In this document: piece by piece, positions 23,283-35,718 of the stretch
How the letters are laid out: each line of letters starts with the position of its first letter
How positions within the stretch are numbered: position 1 is the first letter of the stretch
Assembly (NCBI GenBank): GCA_951804985.1
Contig: OX638130.1
Location: 105,102,040-105,166,039, forward strand
DNA length: 64,000 bases
Origin: Dryomyza anilis
Lineage: Eukaryota; Arthropoda; Insecta; Diptera; Dryomyzidae
Direction of reading: 5' to 3'
The notes under the pieces: model-generated
What the model saw: the letters and a program-made list of their open reading frames with translations, nothing else
Told to the model about the DNA's origin: nothing
The model's database searches: none
Program-made: the position numbers and the translations under genes

Positions 23283-24551
23283 TATTGAAATAAAATCAAA
23301 ACATTTTTTTCTTAAAATAATGAAAAACACGTCTGCTCGCATCAAACTTCCATAAGCGACTGATTGAATTTTGTTTTTAAAAATATGATTTCGTATCAAT
23401 GATTACTCCACCTGTATGATTTCATCATGGGCTGATTACTTTTTTTTTTTAATTGTAAAAAACTTTTGTTTTGTTTTTTTTTAGTATTTAAAAAATAAAA
23501 ATAAAAAAGAAAATGGTCTACAAATTATATGGACTGCTCAACACTTTGTATTATATACCTTTTAAAATATGGAAAAAAAAACTTTGAATTAAAAATCTAT
23601 ATTTTTGTTTCTTATTTTCAATTTGGTTTATTTATTCGTTATTATTTAAAATATAAATTTTAATATGCCACAAACTTTTCGAGTATTCAGCTGCATAAAT
23701 AACTTAATTACGATTTTAATTTATATCGTATTATAAAATAAAATATATATTAATCGAGACTTAAAATTATGCTATGAAATAGTGGAAGAACAAATTGTAG
23801 TCGTATTTTAATTTTTTTTTTGTTTCGAACAAAAATACTACAAGCTAATTATATTTGCAGATATGCTTAATGATTAATTTTAGCTACTATAATAAAATTC
23901 TGATTGAAAATTTGTTTAAACACCCAATTTCTATCAGGCACCGATACCATTCAAAGATACCTAAATAAATATGGTAAGTCTATCTCTATCTGTTATTTGA
24001 GATTGGTTATTTTGAAATGCCTGGACATTTAAGATATGCTGTTATAATTATTTTAAAAAAGTAAATTTTCAAATTTTCAGATTTTTTGAGACACCATTTT
24101 TTAGGTTATTTAGCATATTACCTCAGTAGAGGGTCATAGGGTCATAATCGAGAATCGCTTATTGAATTTATTCCATGACATAACACGACGAGTAACATGC
24201 AGAGTTCGAAAAATTTCATAAAAGAGTATTCAAATTAGTTTATTCACATTAATTCAATATAATTCGTTATTTTATTTTTCTTTACATTTGACGATAGAGT
24301 ACCCGAGCAGATATTGTTCTGATCAGAATAAATAATGAAATATTTGTTTGATAATAAGCTAGTATAAATTATTCTAGAGCCATGAAACAGATCATTGTAG
24401 TTTTTCTTATGATATAGGTCAAATTGCTCCTACACAGAAAAAAATGCGTCATTATGATGAATTTATTCATAAATATTATGAATTTTGTGCACCAACTATC
24501 AGATTCATCATATTGTTACCACCGTTCATTAAATGAGATATTGATGAATAC
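23283..24551. other. Intergenic, nothing recognised
   Basis: AT-rich DNA with no ORF above background and no clear repeat boundary. Confidence 0.4.
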
Positions 24552-25089
24552 ATATATGGGCCATTCCACACCAAATCGACCAAAAAAAGTCAAATTTGAG
24601 ATTTTACCTTTTCGATCTTAATGAACTTTTGGCAACTGATTTAGAAAATTATTTTTTAAAATATGATGCAATCAAAATACCATCTTGAAATTTTGCATGA
24701 ACATAAACAATAAATTGACGAAAATTTAGGATTTTTTTCAGAATTTTAAAAAGGGTCTTTTTTAAGGACCACAATTTTGAAGTGCAACATGTTACCATTT
24801 GGAATTTATAACTTATTTTTTCTAAAAGCTTGTTCTATTAGCTTTAAAACGAGCCATTAACGGAGTTTCTAGCATTTCTAGTTCAAGAGATATTTAAATA
24901 TGAACAACAGTACAAAAGTGATTTTTGGCACTTTTTTCCAACTTTGAGCCACTGTATCTCTGGAAGTAGGGTCGGAAAAAAAAATTGTTTAGTGCATGTC
25001 TCCATACCCTTAATCAGTTGCCATTTCATTGAAATCGAAGAAGGTGAGTTCCAACCGCTGGTCGATTTGGTGTGGAATGGCCCATATAT
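24552..25089. mobile_element. MITE with perfect 31-bp terminal inverted repeats
   Basis: The 31 bases at 24552-24582 (core GGGCCATTCCACACCAAAT) are exactly the reverse complement of 25059-25089. The outer six bases ATATAT may include the target site. No transposase is encoded. Perfect ends suggest a recent insertion. GGGCCATTCC-type ends occur in several insect DNA transposon groups, so I leave the superfamily open. Confidence 0.85.
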
Positions 25090-26329
25090 GAAATTATTCG
25101 TAATATCGAACATCATAGTGAAGAACGAAATATTTTATACAATGAATTTGAATCGTCATATTGATAAATTTGTTATTAATATGTATGAATATAATTACGA
25201 ATTTTTCAAAAAAAAAATTTTTTTTAGAAAATAATTCGAAATAAAGTGTTGTTGAAAAAATATTTAAAAAAAAAAAAAAAAATGTTTCGAAAAAAAAAAT
25301 TATTTATAGAAGAAAAAAATTGCGGAAAACATTTTTTGTCGAAAAAAAATTTTTTTTGAAAAAAACATTTTGAACAAAAAAAAAAATATAAAAAAAAAAT
25401 GTTTGGTAAACAGGAAATATCCGATTTACCCGATAATCAAAAGTGATCACTCGTCAGCGATCAGAATGTCGATGCTCGCGTTTGTTGGACTTTCCTCGCA
25501 AAAGTATGCTAAATATGAACTTTAACCCTTATGAGTGCGTTCAACAGAGAAAATTCACATTATAGCATCTTTGTGAGGAAAGCGGAACCAGAAGAAATTC
25601 TTATAAAGACCAATTTCCATTGCAAGTAGCGAGTTTCGAATCGATAAGGAGTAAACCATTTTGAACAGGTTTTTCTGAGGCATACTCGTCTCTAAAATGT
25701 TAATCAAGGAGATAAAATATGGTGATTGCGTTCAAGAATCAGTGCGTTCATGAATCCGAAGTTATGTTACATGACCAACATAAAACAAATGGAGTTAATT
25801 TGTACTACGATAGTATAATTTTTCTTTCCATTATTTGCTATAACCAACAGTTGTGTTGTGTTCAAATTTGATAAATTAACAACAACCTTATCTTTGTGTC
25901 ATATTAAATATTTTTAATTAAAAAATAATAATAAAATTAAAAAAAAAAAACTTACATTTATCATGACAATCTCGACTGTGACAATCTATTGAAACTCATT
26001 ATGTAGCACGAATCACTTGCGAATGACTTGCAATGTTGTTTGAGTTTTAATTTGACAATATTCATAATTGTAATTTCATTGAGACTGTTCACTGATTTCG
26101 TAATAAAGCAATTTTCAACTGTAAATAAAATAAAACTAATTTGAAACAATGTTTTATATAAATTAAAATGTTTTCTAAATAATATCAGTTATTAAATATA
26201 GTATTGACTGCAAAACATATGACCAATACTTTTTCAAATAGATACCATATTGATACATTTTTGATAAGAAATTCTAAATATGTTCATATTGAATTTTGTC
26301 CGGCAAAGACACAGATCAATGGTTCAGAT
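25090..26329. other. Intergenic; poly-A rich stretch at about 25205-25410
   Basis: About 200 bp of AAAAAAATTTTTTT-type text with repeats of TTTTTTGAAAAA(A/T). The rest is AT-rich with no credible gene. Confidence 0.4.
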
Positions 26330-27395
26330 CAGGTTGTAAAATCGTCCCTTTTAAATATGTTGTCTGGCGTGTTCTTTAGAAAAAAAGGTACACCAGACAA
26401 CATTTTTGGCAAGGACTAGGTAGTTTTGAAACTTTTTTTTGACATATTTCAAACAGACAAAGGCGCAGTTTGTATCAAAAGCTACCTGTTTTCTATCCGT
26501 TCTCCAAATATGGCGTGAATCTGACATAACAATTTCACAAAAATTTACAACCTGCATTACATTTCCCAAAATATTCTATTTATCTGTGCATTTTCCGGAA
26601 AATACCTTAAATATTCCAGAAAAATGCCACACATGATAGTCTCGGTAGATTCACAGAATATTTTGGGAACAGGTAGAAAACAGGCAGCTTCTGATACAAA
26701 CTCCGCCTTTGTGTATTTGAAATGTTTCTAAACTGCCTTGACTCCGCCAAAAATTTTTATCTGGGGGTATCCGAGACACACTTTCCGACATTTTTGAGTA
26801 ATATTTCTTGAACATTTACGGCAAACACGCAGATAAATGGAATATTTTAGGAAGAGTATAGCAGTTTGTAAAATCGACTCTACCAAATATGTTGTATGGC
26901 GTGTTCTTCAGAAAAAAAGCGATTTTTAAAGGTAGGTTCATGGAATATATTGGGAACGGGCAGAAAACAGGCAGCTTCTGATACAAACTTCGCCTTTGTC
27001 TGTTTGAAATATGCCGAAAAACTGTTTCTAAACTGCTTTGACTGCGAAAAAAATTTTGTCTGAGTGTATCCGAGACACACTTTCCGTAATTTTTGAGCAA
27101 TATTTCGGGAATATTATCGGCAAACACACAGATAAATGGAATATCTTAGGAAGTGAATAGCAGTTTATCAAATGTTGGTGGAATTTTAATGGCAAATTCA
27201 CGGCATATTTTGAGAACGCACAGAAAATAGATAGCTCGACCATTGTCTGCTTCAAATCTTTCTAAAAATGGTTTCTGCATTGCCCTGACCTTGGCAAACT
27301 TTTTGTTTGAAGCACATACACTTCCAAAAATATTCCATTTATCTATGTGTTTGCCAGAAATATTCCTGAAAAATGACAGAAATTTTGTCACGGGA
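26330..27395. repeat. Cluster of four related units, first two inverted
   Basis: A unit of about 100 bp (core AAAACAGGCAGCTTCTGATAC, AAACT(C/T)CGCCTTTGT, GTTTCTAAACTGC) occurs at 26645-26738 and 26937-27045. It occurs in reverse at 26421-26525 and in a diverged form at 27186-27293. Linker text such as ACACAGATAAATGGAATAT and AAATATGTTGT(A/C)TGGCGTG is also repeated. The inverted pair could form a stem of about 95 bp. No coding capacity. Confidence 0.75.
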
Positions 27396-27930
27396 TAAAT
27401 CGAATTGCTTTAATTCGAAACAGATTCGAGTCTAGTGTTTTAAATAAAAAAAATATATTCACTGCCTAAAGGGGGGTTAAGCAAATCTTCAAAATTTAAA
27501 TGTTTCGTCACTCACACAATTCGCAAACGATAATAAGGATCATAAGAGATAAGCTAAGCTCTATTTATATATTGGACTAAGATTTTGTTGTTACCACAAA
27601 AGAGTTTGCTAAATGTACGACTATAGTTTTTTTTTTTCTTAACGGATTAATATATTTTTGCACGTTAGTAATAATGTATAAAAAAGGGTTCTATAAATTG
27701 AATATCTATGCGTTCTTATTTGACTATATAATAGCGAGCAGTAGTATCATTCAAGATCACTGCCAGTTTTTCCTATAATTAGGTTCTTTTATGCACTTAC
27801 GAACGTTTTGCTTAGAGTATTTAATCACGTGCATTCGATTCGTTAACGTTAATATGTTACGTATAAAGTTACAATATCGTTGAGTTATTTTTAATCTCGA
27901 TAAACATAGAGCCTACACTCCCCCGCTACA
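27396..27930. other. Downstream flank of the sulfotransferase gene
   Basis: AT-rich. I see no clear AATAAA on the minus strand close to the stop at 27931, so the 3' UTR end is undetermined. Confidence 0.35.
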
Positions 27931-29332
27931 CTAGGTCCAACCAAAATTTATACCAGTCATTTGATAGAATTTATTATTGAATGGACGATAAAATTCGCGT
28001 AAACGATCCAATGCCGCCGGATCAATATACGGATGATTGCGTCCCTTTGTTTTGCCCAAACAATGTGGTGTCGATTTAGCCTCCGATTTGAAGAGACACG
28101 GAAAGCCTTTGGTTGCATTAAAATAGAAATGCTTTTCGGTCACTACACGTTTGAGTCCCAGAAAATCCTGTACACGTCCTAGCTCAAAAGCTGGATCGAC
28201 AATCAGACGTTCGCCGCTGATGAAGAGCAGCTGTGACAGCGGAAAATATTGCAGCCATTTCTCCAGATATTTTGCATAGACGCCGATTTTGACGGGACCC
28301 CAAGTGGTATCGACCACCGCATAGGTACCATTTACAAAAGCCAAATGCTCGAAACGTTTCATGTCCGTTTTCTTGCTGGCCGCTTGCGTATAGTCGGAGA
28401 TGGCGCGCGTTACCGGATCACGTACCACAACCAGTAGTCTGCAAAACAGAGATTATACAGTATTTATACAGCAACATTATTTCTTAATATTGAAAACAAA
28501 TTATATAAGAACATTTAAAAGCTAATTTTGTGCTATTACTGATGCAAGTCATATATTTGGCACTGTAATTTTATATTTTCTATATTTTTTAACAAAAATC
28601 CATGCTGCTACTGTTCTTATACAATTGCTATACAGTAAATTACTTACTTTGTACCCGGATTCATGTGATGCACACGTTTTGGCACCTCCTTCGTCACGAA
28701 ATAACTCGGTGACTTCTCCATCGTTATCTGTCCCTCAATGGTATACGGCATATGATGCCGATACCAGTGCAGACCGCGCTGATAGTGACGATCAAAGAAA
28801 TGCACCTCACAGCCGGCGGCACGCACATCCGGATGCAGACGTATAAATTCGAGTAACGCACGCGTACCACTCTTCTTCACGCCAATGATCAGTGTGTCCG
28901 GCAGATGACGTGACGGACGCAAACCTTGCTGACGCAAAAAACGATATTTGGGCGAACCGTCCAACTCGTTGGTGTAGTTGAAGGAATTTAGCGGTACAAT
29001 GCGTACCAAAGAGCCGAGTATACGTATTTCCGGCGGCTCTGTGGCTATTGTGCGTGGAAAACCTTTCGTTGAAGTCGACGGCGTTGTAGTCGTATCGGCT
29101 GTAAGTGACTCGGCGGCCACCAGAAAGTTTTTTATAGGATTCTACAAAGTACGATTTTTTCAATATAAGTTTAATTCATAAAAACTAATAAACTTACACG
29201 TTTCCATGTTCGATTGATGCTCGATATGAGACATGAGTTGAATGTGTACGAGACATAAATCAGCGAGATGCAAATTAGTATTGTTATCGCAACACTGCGA
29301 TTACTCAGGTTGTTCAACCAATTAATAAACAT
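27931..29332 (-). CDS. Hs3st-B: Heparan sulfate glucosamine 3-O-sulfotransferase (Hs3st-B-like)
   Basis: Golgi type II membrane enzyme that transfers sulfate from PAPS to the 3-OH of glucosamine in heparan sulfate. Exons on the minus strand: 29332-29198, 29141-28648 and 28438-27931, phases 0 and 2, all GT-AG, giving 378 aa. Exon 1 encodes a short cytoplasmic end and a signal anchor ([16 protein letters not shown]). Exon 2 has the PAPS 5'-phosphosulfate loop [25 protein letters not shown] with the likely catalytic Glu, and EKSPSYF. Exon 3 has [16 protein letters not shown] (3'-phosphate site), the Cys pair in PCLF...HCLG, and KGRNHP. The length fits Drosophila Hs3st-B (about 380 aa) better than Hs3st-A (about 600 aa, from memory); a tree would settle it. 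The start ATG is the only one in frame before the anchor. Confidence 0.92.
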
Positions 29333-30125
29333 ACTGTGTTATTCGAGGTCTTTTTTTTCTTTATCTTTTTTGAGTAACTTACACAACAAATTTACATTTC
29401 AATAAAATGTCAAAAAAGAACTGGCAAATGTACAAAAAACGACTAATGCAGGACATTTTTTATTCAACGAGTTGCCACGACACTTCAACGAGACTAGAAG
29501 ACCGTTACTGACAGAGGCATTAAAAACTTTAGCAAGTACAAAATTTATTTTCTCTGTAATTGGCAGAGCATAAAACGAGATTAATTCGAGCGCATGTCAT
29601 GTAAGTGTTGTAACGGTCTATGTTAATTCATGAATTGTCAGTGAGTCGAGGAAAGCGGGCTTTATTTGTACTTGCGCTGTGAGGAATTGAGTGAACGAGA
29701 AAGAGAGAAATAGACATAGAGCAAGTACATCATATACACAGAGAATGAAACTCAAAATGCTAATGAGTCAGTTGTCAGTCAGTGTTACGATGTCTGATGT
29801 TTATAATTATTAGATATTGCGACACTTTTACATTGTGCCTTGCATAGTAATGCATTCAAGCCACCATCAGTTGCATTATTGCGCATCTAGAATATATCTG
29901 TAAAATATAACTAAATAATTTTTACACAGTTATCTGCCTAGTTCTTCGTTTACATGAAGCGCATTGTTTATTTTTGACAAATATATCTTATCAGTAAGTG
30001 AGATAGATAGATACACGATATATTGGCAATCATGAAAAACAAGTATCTATCGATACGTTTTCGATTATTTTAACGTATTTAAGTGACAGTTGTTATTTAT
30101 AGTTGAACTGTTTCAAAAATCATTG
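29333..30125. promoter_or_regulatory. Upstream region of the sulfotransferase gene
   Basis: About 800 bp upstream of the minus-strand ATG with no ORF and no recognised repeat. It should hold the promoter and 5' UTR, but I could not pick a single convincing initiator. Confidence 0.35.
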
Positions 30126-30828
30126 TACAGTTGTACACGGGGCAATTTCCCGGCAGACAATGTCAAATTTGCTGAAGTAAACCTGCCTTTCACCCCGACA
30201 TAAAACTGTTTGTCCTACCATTCGAGTACAAGTATAACGAGTTACGGACATTTCGTTCCGGGACAATTCTTTTCCGAAACATTTCACTTCCGTACAACTT
30301 TTTCCGGGACAATTCTACCCAAAGACAATTCTTTTCTAAAGATTATTCTCTCCCAAACATTATTCTTTCCTGGAACAATTTTTCCCCGGACATATTTTTA
30401 AGATTAAATATTTTTATTACTAAATCGAACGTTTTACTAAGAATTGTTTGGGAAAGAATTGTCTGGGGATGAATTGTCCGCGCAATGGATTCATCCCTCT
30501 TTACACGGCGCATTTTCCCGGCAGGCAATGTCAAATTTATTAGAGTAAACCCGCCTTGAAAAATGCTCTCACCCCGACGTTCGTAGTTGACATTTCAGTC
30601 TCGCCATTTCAGTACAAGTATAACGAGTTATGAACAATTCCCAACAATAGCTCCCGGGACAATTCATTCCGGAGACACTTCTTTCCCTGACAATTTTTTC
30701 CGGGAAAATTCATACCAAAGACTTTTATTATTTCCCAAAGATTATTCTTACCCGAGATAAATTTTCCGCGGACCATTCATCCCTCTCGCCCTCAATAAAG
30801 ACGTTCTGGGCATATCAATTCAATGTGT

Positions 30829-30912
30829 ACTCCGTTGGAACGATCATATATTTGATGTGTCAAAGAAAGCGGCCAAGTGCCTAACTTACGTACTGTCTAT
30901 ATTCGGGTTGGA
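30829..30912 (+). pseudogene. Reverse transcriptase fragment
   Basis: Twenty-seven codons read WNDHIFDVSKKAAKC then LTYVLSIFGLDN. The first part matches the opening of the pseudogene at 355-520 (WNDNIFVEPKEAAKC), so both derive from the same non-LTR family. Confidence 0.6.
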
Positions 30913-31003
30913 CAATGGACTTTTCCCCAATAGAAGAGCTGTGGTGTTGTAAACAGGAAATTACCCGACAGACAATTCCAAATATGCTAAAGTAAACCTG
31001 TCT

Positions 31004-31183
31004 TTAAAAAATCCTCTTACCCCGACGTTCGTAGTCGACGTAACAGTGTGGGTCCCGTCATTTGGTTACAAGTTTAACGAATTAAGGTGCAGGAATTATC
31101 CTTAATTTTTTATACTTGTAACCAAATGACGGGACCCACAGTGATACGTCGACTACGAACGTCGGGTTGAGAGGATTTTTTAA
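31004..31183. repeat. Large hairpin, arms of about 70 bp
   Basis: The left arm (about 31004-31074, core GACGTTCGTAGTCGACGTA) and the right arm (about 31113-31183) are inverted copies with few mismatches, separated by about 38 bp. The arms are SINE-body sequence (they include CATTTGGTTACAAGTTTAA), so this is a head-to-head duplication of a SINE fragment. Confidence 0.85.
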
Positions 31184-31424
31184 CGAAAGTTGCATCCCGA
31201 CACAATCATACCCGTGACAGTTATTACCCTACAATTTTTTCCGGACAAATTCTTCTCAAAGACAATTTTTTCCCGGGAAATTTTTTCCTGGACTATTCTT
31301 TAAGATGAAATAAACATGTTTTGCTAAATGGAACGTAATAGTCACTCATACTAAGAATTATCCGGGGAAGAATTGTCTCGAAGAAGAATTGTCTCGGGCA
31401 AGAATTTCAACATAATCATCATTT

Positions 31425-31996
31425 GGTCCTTAATCTCCTCGGGGAGCATAGGGCCTTAACAAAACATTTCCACCTCGTACGATGTTTAGCCATTATTTTT
31501 ATTTCATGTCAAGATTTGATCGAGTCCTCAACTTCCAGCTAGAGGCTTCGCTTCCACGTTATTTTTGGCCGGTCTCTTCTCCAGCTACACTATGCGTTCC
31601 ACTCGAGGGCTTTCCGACAGATTTCGTCCCACGATTTTAGGAGCGTTTGCCCGATCCATTTTCATTTGATGTCATTAGCAATTGGGAATTCTCAGAATGC
31701 GTCGAAGGCATCTGTTTGTAAAACTCTGCAGATTATTTGTCAAGTATGTAGTGAGCAGCCAGACCTCACAGCCGTAGAGAAGGACTTGCCATTACATTGG
31801 AATTAAAAATTCGAATTTTGGTGTGGGCCGATAGCTGCGAGGAGCTTCATATATTTCGCAGTTGGGCGTATGCGCCTTTCGCCTTTATGATTCTGGACTT
31901 AATGTCCTTTTTTGCGCTATCATCTGCTGAGATTTCACTGCCCAGGTATGCGAAGGAATTCACAAATTCTACCTCCTCGTCTCCAATTTAGAAGTT
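31425..31996 (-). pseudogene. Non-LTR retrotransposon, reverse transcriptase C-terminus
   Basis: Read on the minus strand in shifting frames: FAYLGSEISADDSAKKDIKS, then RIIKAKGAYAQL, TKIRIFNSNV, VLLYGCEVWLLT, NRCLRRILRIPNC, a WIG(Q)TL-like piece, RKALEWN and RTRWKCFVKALCSPRRLR before a stop. The order YLGS, LYGCExW, NRCLRRIL, ALxWNP and RxRW is that of the end of many insect LINE polyproteins. Several frameshifts and stops make it a relic. Only the 3' part is present, as expected after 5' truncation. Confidence 0.85.
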
Positions 31997-32490
31997 GTTA
32001 CTACTATTAGCTTTGATTTTAATTGCTTTGGTCAAGAATTTACTTAAGGAAAAATTATTAGGGTATAAATTTTCCGCGGAATAAACTCAGAATCGATGAA
32101 TTAAATTTCCAACGGTCTTTTAAACAACGATTAATACAAAGATGGGAAATGAAAAAGCACTGCATATAGCTATGGGTACGAGCTACTTTTAAGTACTATA
32201 AGTTATGATATGAAATTGTAATATTTGAAATCAAGACGTATTTCAAGATCACCGTTCGATTGTGGTATCTACAACGTAAAAAAAGATGACAAGTACAATT
32301 CAATTTGTAACACCTACACTTCTGTTTTGGAGTTCTTCTCTTATCGCAGTCACTGAACATGGTTCATATCATTTTTTGTCTCCGATGATTGGGTATGGCG
32401 TCAAACGATGATTCAGCTTTAGTCATTCACAGTAAATTCATTGGAGAGCAATATTAAGTCAAACACTAAGATCATAGAATAAATAAAGTT

Positions 32491-35400
32491 ATGTATTGCT
32501 TTCCGGATTTTCTAGGTAATCAAAAAAGAAACAGTTACGATTGAACGTTCACAAGTCTACGGTGTTATTTATTCTTCTTCATTTTTCAGTGTATTGCTGC
32601 CTTTTACTTGAGGGTTATTTTCTTGGTTACTACTGTAAATACGCATACGTTTACGGTAACAAATGGAATCATTGGTATGCGCTGTTAGCCATTATGGTCT
32701 CACTGGCTGTGGCTTCCATCTGGACATATATGAAACACAAACAGCGTCAATATCGTTTTCATCATTTCTATATGATTTTTTATGGACTGATATGCTACGT
32801 CATCAGTGGATGTTTTTTAATGAGTGAGAATTTAGGTGAGTTGTTTTTTAATATCACAGTGTTATGCATCGGAAACGAATATAGTCTCGATTTTATCAGG
32901 AAATTTGAAATGACATTGGAAAGACTTTTAGTTATAAAACTATAAATCAAGATCTAATTTTCGTTATTGTTCGATTTCAGATATATCTGAATGTATTAGT
33001 TACAATTCCGGAAGTAATGCGGAAATTGGAGTTTTAGATCGGCGGTTCAATTCTCCAATTATTCGTTCGACTTTGTTCCACTGACTTAAGATTCAAGTTT
33101 CAGATATTAATGTATTTAAACCATACTTGATAAAGACTAGAAATAATTCATCCCCCGGATCGGCGGTTCAATTCTCCAATTATTCGTTCGACTTTGTTCC
33201 ACTGACTTAAGATTCAAGTTTCAGATATTAATGTATTTAAACCATACTTGATAAAGACTAGAAATAATTCATCCCCCGGAAAATTTATCCTGCGATAATT
33301 CGACCTCTCGACAAAACATCTCCGATACAATTTTTTCTTGAAGAATTCTTCCAAGAACAACTCATTCCCGGAAAATGAATCCACCGATAATTTATCTTCG
33401 CACATTTTTTCTCAAGACAATTCATCCGTTAGGAAAGCTTTGTGTAGAAAGCTTTGAATGTTTTGTGTAGAACTTTTGACTTAAGATTCAGAGATTAATA
33501 TTTTCAAACCAGACTTGATAAAGACTTGAAAATATGATAGCCGGACAATTCTTTTCCTAGACAATTCATCCCTCGATATTTCGTCCATTCGACAAAACTT
33601 CCCCGAGACAATGATTCCTTGAATAATTCATCCAAGGACAATTCTTTCCCGGAAAATGAATCTCCCCACATTTCTTCGTAGGATAATTCTTTCCAAAGAA
33701 AAAAGCTGAAAGCTTTGTTTATAACTTTTGACTTAAGATTCAAGATTCAGAGATTTATGTTTTCAAACCAGACTTGAAAATATGATAGCCGGACAATTCT
33801 TTTCCTAGACAATTCATCCCTCGATATTTCGTCCATTCGACAAAACTTCCCCGAGACAATGTTTCCTTGAATAATTCATCCAAGGACAATTCTTTCCCGG
33901 AAAATGAATCTCCCCACATTTCTTCGTAGGATAATTCTTTCCAAAGAAAAAAAGCTGAAAGCTTTGTTTATAACTGTTGACTTAAGATTCAAGATTCAGA
34001 GATTTATGTTTTCAAACCAGACTTGAAAATATGATAGCCGGACAATTCTTTTCCTAGACAATTCATCCCTCGATAATTCGTCCATTCGACAAAACTTCTC
34101 CGAGACAATTTTTCCTTGAATAATTCGTCCAAGGATAATTCTTTCCCGGAAAATGAATCCCCTGATAATTTATCTCCCCACATTTTTTTTGGGACAATTC
34201 CTCTCATAGAAAAATGCTGAAAGCTTTGCTTATAACTTTTGACTTAAGATTCAAGTTTCAGACTATTTTTCGAGACTATTTTTCCCGAATAACACTTCCA
34301 AGGACAATTATTTCCCGGAATATGAATATCTCCGGACATTTCTTCTCAGGAAAATCCTTCTCATAGAAAAGTTCTGCAAGCTTTGTGAGTTTGGGTTAAA
34401 ATCTAAATGCCCAAATGGCCATTAATACCGACATTCTAAATCACTGATAGACAATGATATATCGAGTTAAAAGTTTAGTTTTCCAACCCATTTTTAAGCC
34501 TTATTAGGACTTAGTATTTAAGTAGATTTAGCGATGCAATTACATACATAATTTACATATTCCCTCTGAATCTCTTTCTCCGCAGATTTCGCCTTCTACT
34601 TCGGCTTCGTGGCACATGCCACATTATTTCTGCCCTGCTATAGTTACATCAACCTGCGCAGCACTTCGCAAGGTCTACGTCCTGCCTGCATTGCAATCGG
34701 CCACATGAGCTATATGATCGGACTCACAGTTGGTTTTAGCATCTACAATGAGTTCAAGGCTCAACAAAGTGCTTGGATCTATTTGGCCATAACATTGACA
34801 CTGATCGTGGCCACAATAATCAATGAGATCTTGCAACACATTGGACTACATGACTACAAGAAATCACATGATGTCGTCTTCCAGCTAATGAATGAGGAGA
34901 AAATAGTTTTTCTACAGAGCAAATCCATCTATGCGCTTTTCGTGGGACGTCCCGATTTTTATATTACCAAAAACAAACAACTGCTAGTTGTGGGACTTAT
35001 GACGCTTTTGGTGCTGGAGCGCTCATTTCTCTACTCGGACACCATGCTCAATCTAAGTTGGAGCGCCACCGTCGCTTACATGGGTCGTCAACCATTGTAT
35101 GGAGCATTTCTATTTTACTCGATTGGTGCTACTATCGGAGCCGCGCTCATGCTACGCTATAAGCCACGCATGACCTTTCTGATGTTCGGCCTGATTAAGG
35201 TGACCGCCACCGCTGCCATACTCGGTGTCTATGGCGAATTTGTCGTCGAGAATTGTTTTCTATTTTTGAGTTTCTATTATATCTCGTTGGGTGTTTATTC
35301 GAGTGTGGCATTGCAAGGCATTCTCGAGTGTTCACCGTTTATGTTTACTGAACTCTTTTTGGCCGGTGCCTATGTCCTGGATCTCTGCATGCTTGAGCTG

Positions 35401-35718
35401 CTCAAGTATGAATCTGATGTTACGGATATTTGGTCCATATTGCTGGGTATTGGTATTACTACGATACTGCTGACATTGGGCAGTATTTGTGTGGTTCTAT
35501 GGTTGCTGCCCGATTCCGAGGGTCTCATCGATGTCCGCAATTATTTGTTGGGCATTAGACGTCACAAACCGGTGGTGCCACAGAGTAAAATATGGAATGC
35601 CAACTATTTTCTGCATCACGATTTGCAGCCGACGGAGGTGACGTGTGTGACGTTGGATGGTAATCGTGTCTTTCAGCAGTATCCGCGCGAAGAGGATACG
35701 AAAAAGACGCGTTTCTGA
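32491..35718 (+). CDS. Multi-pass membrane protein, unknown function (paralogue A)
   Basis: I do not recognise this family. Exons 32491-32515, 32590-32835 and 34586-35718 join in phase 1 at both introns and give 467 aa. By eye there are about ten to twelve hydrophobic segments, spread over the whole length, and no signal peptide separate from the first segment. The loop after about residue 170 is polar (YKKSHDVVFQLMNEEKIVF then FVGRPDFYITKNKQ). The C-terminus is hydrophilic (SKIWNANYF ... EEDTKKTRF). The start ATG was chosen because MYCFPDFLVYCC aligns with VPSFVVCLN of paralogue B and the intron phase matches. A transporter of the major facilitator type is possible but unproven. Intron 2 (1.75 kb) is filled with tandem repeats. 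Confidence 0.85.
33037..33278 (+). repeat. Exact 121-bp tandem duplication
   Basis: 33037-33157 (starting GATCGGCGGTTCAATTCTCC) is repeated immediately at 33158-33278 with no difference that I can see. It lies in intron 2 of paralogue A. Identity of the copies points to a very recent duplication or to an assembly artefact. Confidence 0.9.
33478..34400 (+). repeat. Tandem array of about 250-bp units
   Basis: Units begin with GACTTAAGATTCA at 33478, 33730, 33979 and 34241 (spacing 252, 249, 262; the last is partial). Each unit holds TTCAAACCAGACTTGA, AATATGATAGCCGGACAATT, several GACAATTC(T/A)TTCCC motifs and AAAGCTGAAAGCTTTG. The 121-bp duplication upstream also contains the unit start, so the array has grown more than once. 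It lies inside intron 2 of paralogue A. Confidence 0.9.

Larger units (their letters stand above)
30126..31400 (+). repeat. Cluster of SINE-body fragments and GACAATTC-type repeats
   Basis: Three partial copies of the SINE body (TTTCCCGGCAG(A/G)CAATGTC, then GAGTACAAGTATAACGAGTTA-like text) start near 30145, 30515 and 30965, all without the tRNA-like head. Between them are many copies of a loose motif GGGACAATTCTTTCC. The same motif fills the intron at 33.3-34.4 kb and appears at 42.6-42.9 kb. Confidence 0.65.

Noticed and set aside
26815..27391. Several overlapping minus-strand open frames of 66-103 codons with similar text
   Set aside because: They come from diverged copies of one non-coding repeat unit; the frames are not maintained between copies.
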